DNA from: Candidatus Babeliales bacterium
GTDB taxonomy: Bacteria; Babelota; Babeliae; Babelales; CAIQNR01
Reading direction: 5' to 3'
NCBI GenBank assembly: GCA_021735725.1
Contig: JAIPGS010000057.1
Location: 1-5,382, forward strand
DNA length: 5,382 nt
A program made the translations under genes and the position numbers. Of the stretch, positions 1-5,085 are shown one piece after another (the stretch's first letter is position 1; every line of letters starts with the position of its first letter). Below the pieces are notes generated by a model. It worked only from the letters and a program-made list of their open reading frames with translations. It was not told the DNA's origin and made no database searches.

Positions 1-1248
1 TGACTTTTTAGTCATTTTTTTCATAAGGTACATTGCAATTTGACGAACACGTGCAATTTGACGAGCTCTACTATCTGTTCGCAAATCAGACAATTTATAA
101 GAATAATATTTGCATACATGAGATACTATTTTTTCAAAGTCTACGTGATTTACTTCTTCTTTATAATGTTGTTGTTTTCCTAAAACTTTTTTTGCCAAAT
201 CTAAAGAAAGTGACTGTTTAGTTAATGAAGCAAATGCTAAAATACGAATTAATGCTCCTTCAAGTTCTCGAATATTTGAATGCGCATACTGAGCAATATA
301 TTCAGCTACATCATCAGTTAATACCTCATTATGAAGCATTGCTTTTCGTTTTAAAATTGCAATTTTAGTTTCTAAGGGAGGCTTATGAATATCTGTTACA
401 AGACCCGATTCAAGGCGGGAACGTAATCGTTCAGCAAGACCTTTTATATGACTCGGAAATACATCACTAGAAAATACAATCTGTTTATGCGAATCATACA
501 AAGAATTAAAAATATGAAAAAATGCTTCTTGAGTTTGTTCTTTATTAGAAATAAATTGAATATCATCAATAAGCAAAACATCAAGAGCACGATATTTTTG
601 CTGAAAAAGAGAAACTTTGTTAAAACGAATTGCATTAATAAATTCATTCACAAATCGATCAGCTGTTTGATACAACACAACCGATTGAGGATTTTTTTGT
701 TGAACCATATTACCAATAGCATGCAACAAATGAGTTTTACCAAGCCCTGAGTCCCCATAAATGAATAATGGATTATATAAACTCCCCGGACCTTCAGCAA
801 TACTATGAGCAGCTGCATAAGCAAGGGAATTACTTGACCCAACAACAAAAGTATCAAAACGATACGTTGGATTAAGTCTTCCAAAACTTCCTTGCGGTCC
901 ACGCCGTTCAAGCGCATGTTTTACTTGAGGAGGAATAATGCTACGCTTTGCCGGCATAATAGTAATTAATTCTGAAATATCTTTTTTTGGTTCTTGTTCA
1001 TTTTCATTTAAAAAAATAACGCGAGGCTCTGAAACATGAAGCAACCGCCCCAAATGCAACTGAAACAAAGCTGTATAATTACTTTGAATCCATTCTTTTA
1101 CAAATGCATTGGGAGCTTTAATATAAACAGTATGTGCATCAGCATCCCACTGATGCAAAGAAACAGCTTTTAACCATGTTTCAACAACACGGCTACCAGC
1201 CTCTTCTTTAACTATTTTTAAAAAATCTTGCCATATATTAATTAACAC
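1..1248 (-). CDS. dnaA: Chromosomal replication initiator protein DnaA (C-terminus cut by window edge)
   Basis: DnaA is the AAA+ ATPase that binds DnaA boxes, opens the origin and helps load the replicative helicase. The visible 416 residues show all four domains in order. Domain I (about 1-75) starts VLINIWQDFLK with the conserved Trp at 6. Domain II is a short linker, about 77-125. Domain III has Walker A GDSGLGKT (165-172), Walker B VLLIDD (224-229), the SRLESGL box with the likely arginine finger R278, and sensor II NIRELEGAL (325-333). Domain IV includes RVRQIAMYLMKK just before the edge. The frame is still open at base 1, so about 30-40 residues, including the FGGRDH DNA-binding signature, lie outside. 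The start is GTG at 1248, with AGGG (1258-1255) six bases upstream. The frame holds no other ATG, GTG or TTG between there and an in-frame stop at 1318-1320. Identity is near certain. Confidence 0.97.
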   Translation of the reverse strand, partial: MLINIWQDFLKIVKEEAGSRVVETWLKAVSLHQWDADAHTVYIKAPNAFVKEWIQSNYTALFQLHLGRLLHVSEPRVIFLNENEQEPKKDISELITIMPAKRSIIPPQVKHALERRGPQGSFGRLNPTYRFDTFVVGSSNSLAYAAAHSIAEGPGSLYNPLFIYGDSGLGKTHLLHAIGNMVQQKNPQSVVLYQTADRFVNEFINAIRFNKVSLFQQKYRALDVLLIDDIQFISNKEQTQEAFFHIFNSLYDSHKQIVFSSDVFPSHIKGLAERLRSRLESGLVTDIHKPPLETKIAILKRKAMLHNEVLTDDVAEYIAQYAHSNIRELEGALIRILAFASLTKQSLSLDLAKKVLGKQQHYKEEVNHVDFEKIVSHVCKYYSYKLSDLRTDSRARQIARVRQIAMYLMKKMTKKS

Positions 1249-1301
1249 ACATCGCCCTAAATTTTGAGCTCTAACTATTATTTTAATGAAATTTTCTGTT
1301 A

Positions 1302-1330
1302 AGTATAAACTACAGACTTACAAGTGTAAC
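1302..1330 (-). promoter_or_regulatory. Probable sigma-70-type promoter of dnaA
   Basis: Read on the minus strand, GTTACA (1330-1325, 4 of 6 matches to TTGACA) and TATACT (1307-1302, 5 of 6 matches to TATAAT) are separated by exactly 17 bases. Transcription would start near 1295, giving a leader of about 47 bases before the GTG start of dnaA. The element sits in the 111-base gap between the amidase stop and dnaA. I see no DnaA box (TTATNCACA) in this gap, so autorepression by DnaA is not evident here. AT-rich sequence produces chance matches, so confidence is moderate. Confidence 0.45.
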
Positions 1331-1359
1331 AACAAATATTTCTTTAGAGAATTATTATT

Positions 1360-1980
1360 TTACATCAATTTAAAATAATCGTCCAAACCATTAACAATAC
1401 CATTGGCGAGTGTTTTTTGATATGAAGAACTCTTAAGCATCTGCCCTTCTTTATTATTAGTAAGAAAACCAAGTTCAATCAGAATTGAAGGCATATCCGC
1501 CCCTAAAAGAACTTGTGAAACTTTATGTTGTATTTTTCTATCTACTAAATCTTTCTTCTGCACACGAGCAAAAGTTAAAACTTTTTCATGAACTGATTTG
1601 GCAAGTACATTACTTTTTTGATACAGAATTTCGTTATGTTTTTCTGATGCGCTCATAGTATGAAACGATCCATGATTAAGATGACTTTCAAAAAGATGGG
1701 CTCGATGGCAAAAAGTTTCTATTCCATGTACTTTTTCACTTCCAGCTGAATTTGCATGGAGTGATATTAAAGCATCAGCCGGACCGCATGCTAAAGCACG
1801 TTGAGAACGTTGATCCAAAGCAATATATTCATCTTTATCACGTATCAGACAAACTTCATGCCCTTTTTCTTTAAGTAGAGATGCTAATTGCATTCCTACA
1901 GCAAAATTAATTTCTTTTTCTTTTACTGTCGAATTAGAATATCCCGCATCTTTACCCCCGTGTCCAAAATCCAAAATGAC
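1360..1980 (-). CDS. N-acetylmuramoyl-L-alanine amidase, catalytic (Amidase_3) half of a frame-split gene
   Basis: This frame encodes a complete zinc amidase domain of the AmiA/B/C (Amidase_3) family, which cleaves the bond between N-acetylmuramic acid and L-alanine in peptidoglycan. It begins VILDFGHGGKDAG, the first strand and zinc-binding motif. Numbered as part of the joined protein, the zinc ligands are H205, E219 (in KEKEINF) and H273 (in SLHANS), and the catalytic glutamate is E367 (in ILIELGFLTN). It ends with the usual C-terminal helix (YQKTLANGIVNGLDDYF). It has no credible start of its own. The first possible initiator is TTG at 1974, which would remove part of strand 1 and has only a GGGA 14 bases upstream. 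The next is an ATG well inside the domain. It should be read as the continuation, after a -1 shift at the A9 tract (1981-1989), of the frame that starts at 2573. The joined product is 404 residues, close to the usual AmiC length of a little over 400. Family assignment is firm; how the frame is reached is inferred. Confidence 0.9.
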   Translation of the reverse strand, partial: VILDFGHGGKDAGYSNSTVKEKEINFAVGMQLASLLKEKGHEVCLIRDKDEYIALDQRSQRALACGPADALISLHANSAGSEKVHGIETFCHRAHLFESHLNHGSFHTMSASEKHNEILYQKSNVLAKSVHEKVLTFARVQKKDLVDRKIQHKVSQVLLGADMPSILIELGFLTNNKEGQMLKSSSYQKTLANGIVNGLDDYFKLM

Positions 1981-2573
1981 TTTTTTTTTCCCAAGGAAAT
2001 ACGTTTAATTTTTGATGGAGTATTAGTATCAACATTTTTAAGTGCGACATGATTATAAAATTTAAACATAATACCTTTTTGACCTGTAATCGATTTGAAT
2101 GAAAGATATTCAAATCCACGTCTTTCGGGAGCAAAAGAAATTGAATATTCAATTCCCTTCATGGGAGTAGCTACTTCTTTAACGTGTACACAATAATCAA
2201 AAGAACATTGTTCATTTGATAATTCATGAATAACTTTTTTACTTTCATTATTTTTAATATGAGCAAGTGGTACAAAAAACGTCATTCTTAATTGACCATC
2301 TTTATCAGGCGCTACATTTTCATTTTTTAAGATATTCTCTTGTTCACTTTTAGGCATATACGTACAAATTGGGTCTCCAGAGAAACTGAAAACTAATTTA
2401 TCGCTCAATACCCCTTTATGTATAAAAACTTTTTCTAACACCGATTTTTGAGCTGTTTTAAAAAGTTCTTGCTTTGACAAAACTTGATGTTTTGGAATTT
2501 GAGCAAAACTTAATGTACAAAAAATAAATGATACAACCATTAAAAATAAAGACACTACATCATTACGATTCAT
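1923..2573 (-). CDS. Signal peptide and AMIN-like N-terminal half of the frame-split amidase
   Basis: This is the upstream frame of the amidase gene. Translation starts at ATG 2573 with a strong ribosome binding site, AGGGAGG (2585-2579), five bases upstream. Residues 1-24 form a Sec signal peptide (charged MNRND, hydrophobic core, SFA before Q25) with no lipobox. Residues 45-190 are predicted mostly beta, with alternating hydrophobic strands such as KLVFSFSG, LRMTFFVPL and IEYSISFAP. This position and pattern match the AMIN domain that precedes Amidase_3 in AmiC-type enzymes and directs them to the cell wall or septum. The sequence likeness is weak, so the domain name is tentative. In the unshifted frame the protein ends after GKKK with 18 unrelated residues, at a TAA (1923-1925). 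That gives a secreted 216-residue protein without a catalytic domain. A -1 shift at 1981-1989 joins it to the amidase domain. No other break is seen, which argues against an old pseudogene. Confidence 0.75.
   Translation of the reverse strand: MNRNDVVSLFLMVVSFIFCTLSFAQIPKHQVLSKQELFKTAQKSVLEKVFIHKGVLSDKLVFSFSGDPICTYMPKSEQENILKNENVAPDKDGQLRMTFFVPLAHIKNNESKKVIHELSNEQCSFDYCVHVKEVATPMKGIEYSISFAPERRGFEYLSFKSITGQKGIMFKFYNHVALKNVDTNTPSKIKRISLGKKKSFWILDTGVKMRDILIRQ
1980..1991 (-). other. Candidate -1 frameshift or slippage site (A9 tract) inside the amidase gene
   Basis: On the coding strand the reading is TTG GGA AAA AAA AAG TCA, with nine consecutive A residues (1989-1981). In frame this contains both A-AAA-AAA and A-AAA-AAG; the latter is the heptamer used for -1 frameshifting in E. 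coli dnaX and many insertion sequences. Re-reading one A gives GGA AAA AAA AAA GTC ATT, that is GKKKVILDFGHGG, which restores the amidase domain exactly at its first strand. An RNA polymerase that adds one A would give the same product. I see no strong stem-loop just downstream and no clear Shine-Dalgarno-like stimulator at the right distance, so transcriptional slippage is at least as likely as ribosomal shifting. A one-base assembly error in the homopolymer is the main alternative. Confidence 0.6.
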
Positions 2574-2629
2574 AATAACCTCCCTAAATAACCTTTTCCA
2601 TTTCCCCTATCAAGAATCATTCTACTTTT

Positions 2630-2659
2630 ATTATAATTAAAATTGTTTCAAATTGTCAA
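2630..2659 (-). promoter_or_regulatory. Perfect-consensus sigma-70-type promoter of the amidase gene
   Basis: On the minus strand, TTGACA (2659-2654) and TATAAT (2635-2630) match both consensus hexamers exactly and are 18 bases apart. Transcription would begin near 2623, about 50 bases before ATG 2573, and the leader carries the AGGGAGG ribosome binding site. A double perfect match is uncommon even in AT-rich DNA. It implies that the split amidase gene is transcribed, separately from the C39-like gene upstream. Confidence 0.75.
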
Positions 2660-2696
2660 TAAGATAAATAAACAAAAAAAGATAAAAGGAAGAGTT

Positions 2697-2719
2697 AAAA
2701 GCTTATCGTAAAGGCTTTT
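2697..2719 (-). terminator. Weak hairpin after the C39-like gene, possible terminator
   Basis: AAAAGC (2697-2702) pairs with GCTTTT (2714-2719), extended by TT/AA across one bulged G, with a six-base loop. It begins 24 bases past the stop of the C39-like gene in that gene's direction of transcription. The stem has only two G-C pairs and the following T run is only four bases, so termination would be inefficient if it occurs. The structure is nearly symmetrical and could act on either strand. Confidence 0.25.
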
Positions 2720-2742
2720 TCAATAAAAAAATAATGTAATAG

Positions 2743-3783
2743 TTATACTATTAATTGTGTTTGATAGGTTAAACGTCTCGATCGTTCCCACGCAACAATG
2801 AATTCATTAATATCATAGTGCGTATACACTTCATCAATTGTATCAAATGCTGGATCATGACAAATAACTTCACGTTTTTGAGCATCCCACCCAACAACAA
2901 CAAGAATATGGCCTTTTTCATAAGGAGTCGCAGAACCTTTCATTGGCCCACGAACACTTACAGCAAGAGGTACTCTTTTTTTTAGTAAATTATACAGAGA
3001 CGTAAAAGAATCAAGCCGTGTTGCATAAAAAGCAGCTTTACCTTTACAATGTTCAAAGGCATGAGCCATATTAAAAGCCCAATTTCCATAAATATTAAGA
3101 CCTGCATCATGAACAGAATGAGCAAATGCTAAAGGATCAATATTTTTTTTAACAAGTGAACCAACAATCATGCTTGCTGATGTTGGAGAACAAAGAGCAT
3201 TTGCTTTTGGATGTTCTAAAATCATTTGTGATTCTTGCGGAACATTTGTGAGCATAAAAGAAGGCAATCCTTGAGCTCGTTCTTTATATGATTCTGAAGA
3301 AAAGGAATGAAAATCTGAAAGAGAAACATATAAATGTTTTACTAATGACAAATCGTGATCATAACGTGTTTCAACTTTTATACGGAACCCATCAGCGCCT
3401 TCAAAGCCTGTTGCTTCTAAGCGTGCATAATAAAAAACAGAAGCTGTTCCTCTACTAAAAAATGATTTTTGAATATCTGCTCCCCATTCAGCCATTTTAT
3501 TCCATTGAGAGTCCCATTGCTGCGTTTTCTTATCTCGTACTTGGCTATAAAAAATTAATGAACCTTTTTTTGGGCGAACTGCATTCCATGAAAAAATCAT
3601 CTGTGTAAATTGTGGAACATTTATTTTTTCACAAATAATTGCTTTTTTTTGAGCATTCTTTTTTTGATCTTCTTTTAAAAAATGAATTTTGTAAACATTG
3701 GTCCAACCGCATTTTTCAATTTCTAAAGTTGTTGCACAAAGAGATGTAATCATGCTAAGAAAAAGAAAACAATATAATTTCAT
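2743..3783 (-). CDS. Secreted C39-like (papain-fold) cysteine peptidase with N-terminal beta domain
   Basis: The 346-residue product starts at ATG 3783, with AGGGG (3795-3791) seven bases upstream. Residues 1-17 form a signal peptide (cleavage likely after SLCA), so it acts outside the cytoplasm. Residues 50-170 resemble the beta-rich domain preceding C39-like peptidases in other secreted proteins: FSWNAVRPKKGSL followed by WDSQWNKMAEWG. Residues 177-335 form the Peptidase_C39_2-type domain. The oxyanion Gln is Q186 in VPQESQ, the nucleophile C198 in LCSPTSASM, the catalytic His H292 in GHILVVVGWD and the third residue D310 in CHDPAFD. All key residues are present, so an active thiol hydrolase is expected. 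There is no ABC transporter fused or adjacent, so a bacteriocin leader-processing role (classical C39) is unlikely. The substrate is unknown; peptidoglycan peptides or host or environmental proteins are possible. It is divergent from the NlpC/P60 gene, 93 bases away, with which it may share regulation. Confidence 0.85.
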   Translation of the reverse strand: MKLYCFLFLSMITSLCATTLEIEKCGWTNVYKIHFLKEDQKKNAQKKAIICEKINVPQFTQMIFSWNAVRPKKGSLIFYSQVRDKKTQQWDSQWNKMAEWGADIQKSFFSRGTASVFYYARLEATGFEGADGFRIKVETRYDHDLSLVKHLYVSLSDFHSFSSESYKERAQGLPSFMLTNVPQESQMILEHPKANALCSPTSASMIVGSLVKKNIDPLAFAHSVHDAGLNIYGNWAFNMAHAFEHCKGKAAFYATRLDSFTSLYNLLKKRVPLAVSVRGPMKGSATPYEKGHILVVVGWDAQKREVICHDPAFDTIDEVYTHYDINEFIVAWERSRRLTYQTQLIV

Positions 3784-3815
3784 GTATCTACCCCTTTTAT
3801 TTAATATATATTTTT

Positions 3816-3845
3816 AGGATACTTGCTCTTAATTACTTTTTGCAA
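3816..3845 (-). promoter_or_regulatory. Possible promoter of the C39-like gene
   Basis: On the minus strand, TTGCAA (3845-3840, 4 of 6 matches) and TATCCT (3821-3816, 4 of 6 matches) are 18 bases apart, about 33 bases before the start codon once the distance from -10 to the transcription start is allowed for. The match is modest in an AT-rich gap. It overlaps the inverted repeat at 3821-3847, the arrangement expected of a repressor site. Confidence 0.35.
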
Positions 3846-3847
3846 GT
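3821..3847. promoter_or_regulatory. Inverted repeat in the divergent control region, possible operator
   Basis: ACTTGC (3821-3826) and GCAAGT (3842-3847) are perfect 6-base inverted arms separated by 15 bases, so the arm centres lie 21 bases (two helical turns) apart. They sit in the 93-base gap between the divergent C39-like and NlpC/P60 genes and cover the candidate -35 and spacer of the C39-like promoter. On the plus strand, a lone TATGAT (3854-3859) is the best -10 candidate for the NlpC/P60 gene but lacks a clear -35 partner. A dimeric regulator binding here could control both genes. No adjacent regulator gene is visible. Confidence 0.35.
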
Positions 3848-3876
3848 CTTTCATATGATACATTAAAAGGAAAAAA

Positions 3877-5085
3877 ATGAAGAAACATATCGCTCTACTC
3901 TTTGTGTTAACACTCTTCCAGACAACAATACACACAATCCCTAATGCCTTTTGTTGCGTTCCCGTTGCTGATCTTATTGGTACATCAATGAAAGAAATGC
4001 GCACTAAGAAAAGCCCTATTCAATCCTATTCTGATATGCCTTTTTATGATATTGGATTTCTGTGCCCACGCATATCACAACTTCTTTTTAATGAACAAGT
4101 AGAACTTCTTGAAGAACAAGGCGACGAAGTAAAAATAAGCATTTCTCATTTTTACTATAAAACATCGGTTAATAACTTAAAACATACAACCTATTGGACT
4201 CAGAAAAAAAATATTATGAAATTTTCAGACATTTCAAAACAAGATCTTTCTTGTATTCCTGAAGTTCCTTGTTTTATGAAAAAAACAGTTCCTCTTAAAA
4301 ATATTATTACGCTTGTTCTTCCCTCTAAAAATACAAAAACCAATACCCTTTTTTCAGCAGGAACCCGTTTTGTAAAAAGTAATAATCAATTACGACCTCA
4401 TTATATAACAGTTGAATGTTTTAATCCCACAACAAAAAAATGTGAACCATTTATAATTTCAGAAAAAGCGTGCGACTGGGGACTCCCTTGCTCAGATCAA
4501 GGCAAGCGACGTGTTTTTGTATCACAACTTCAATCATGGGCACATCCTGTCTGCGGGCACATTCCTTATGTGCTTGGGGGCGCAAGTATTCAAACTTTTT
4601 ATACCTCATCTGATTTTACCTGCTCAGAATTTATGTATAAAAATAAAAAGAAAAAATTTTATTATAGAAAAAAGGAAGATACAACAGCACCATGTACGGG
4701 AATAGATTGTGCTCAACTTATTACACGAGCAGCTCATAGAGCCGGTATTCCATTTTTTGCTAAAAATACTTCAACGATGCTGCAAGATTTACAACCTGTG
4801 ACAAAAAATGACACGATCGAAAACGGTGATATTATTGCTTGGAAAGGACACGTCGCCGTTATTACTGACGTAGAAAAAGGATTATTAGTTGAATCACGCG
4901 CTTATAGCCACGGTTATGGAATTGTACATGAAATTCCTTTTTCAGAACAATTTGAAGGGATTAGTTCTCTTCAACAACTCAAAACTGCATACTTTGAAAA
5001 AAAACAGATTTCCAGACTTAATAAAGCAGGGAAAAAAGTGGGAACCATCTCTAATATACAAATTATGAAATTACCGCTTTCTTGA
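3877..5085 (+). CDS. Secreted NlpC/P60 cysteine peptidase with SH3b-like domains
   Basis: This 402-residue protein is probably a gamma-D-glutamyl-diamino-acid endopeptidase that cuts peptidoglycan stem peptides, similar in layout to YkfC-type enzymes. The start is ATG 3877, with AAGGA (3867-3871) five bases upstream. Residues 1-20 or 1-24 form a signal peptide without a convincing lipobox. Residues 28-95 look like a bacterial SH3 domain (VADLIGTS, then SQLLFNEQVELLEEQGDEVKI). Residues 135-180 may be a second one (SAGTRFVKSN). The NlpC/P60 domain runs from about 215 to 355. It has YVLGGAS (231-237), nucleophile C278 in GIDCAQL, ENGDIIAW (315-322) and catalytic H325 in GHVAVI. The usual third His or Asn is not obvious, and E339 or H345 may serve. 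Two oddities stand out: an insertion of nearly 40 Lys-rich residues between YVLGGAS and GIDC, where most family members have only a few, and 13 cysteines, 12 of them non-catalytic, suggesting disulfides. Peptidoglycan substrate specificity is inferred. Confidence 0.9.
   Translation: MKKHIALLFVLTLFQTTIHTIPNAFCCVPVADLIGTSMKEMRTKKSPIQSYSDMPFYDIGFLCPRISQLLFNEQVELLEEQGDEVKISISHFYYKTSVNNLKHTTYWTQKKNIMKFSDISKQDLSCIPEVPCFMKKTVPLKNIITLVLPSKNTKTNTLFSAGTRFVKSNNQLRPHYITVECFNPTTKKCEPFIISEKACDWGLPCSDQGKRRVFVSQLQSWAHPVCGHIPYVLGGASIQTFYTSSDFTCSEFMYKNKKKKFYYRKKEDTTAPCTGIDCAQLITRAAHRAGIPFFAKNTSTMLQDLQPVTKNDTIENGDIIAWKGHVAVITDVEKGLLVESRAYSHGYGIVHEIPFSEQFEGISSLQQLKTAYFEKKQISRLNKAGKKVGTISNIQIMKLPLS

Noticed and set aside
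33..221. Plus-strand open frame of 62 codons opposite the dnaA C-terminus
   Set aside because: It is antisense to domain IV of DnaA, starts with TTG, and has no recognisable content or clear ribosome binding site.
444..917. Open frames on both strands inside the dnaA region (448-750 plus, 444-647 minus, 648-917 minus)
   Set aside because: They lie in other frames of a clear, continuous dnaA, have low-complexity hydrophobic or basic compositions and match no family I recognise.
1336..1356. Small TTCT/AGAA hairpin after the amidase stop as a terminator
   Set aside because: The stem has only about four pairs and no T run follows it on the minus strand, so it cannot be supported as an intrinsic terminator.
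1360..1974. Amidase domain as an independent gene starting at TTG 1974
   Set aside because: The start would cut into the first strand of the catalytic domain, leave the enzyme without a signal peptide, and has no properly spaced ribosome binding site (GGGA is 14 bases away). Continuation from the upstream frame explains the sequence better.
2743..3783. C39-like protein as a bacteriocin leader peptidase or exporter
   Set aside because: It has its own signal peptide, no membrane or ABC domains, and no double-glycine precursor gene nearby. The motifs fit the stand-alone C39_2-type peptidases instead.
3801..4004. Minus-strand open frame across the divergent control region
   Set aside because: It overlaps the signal peptide region of the well-supported NlpC/P60 gene in antisense and has no protein-like motifs.
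2970..4211. Other homopolymer runs (A8 or T8) in the C39-like and NlpC/P60 genes as further slippage sites
   Set aside because: Both genes read through these runs in a single open frame with all motifs preserved, so no frame change is needed. They show only that the A9 in the amidase is the longest coding run I noticed.
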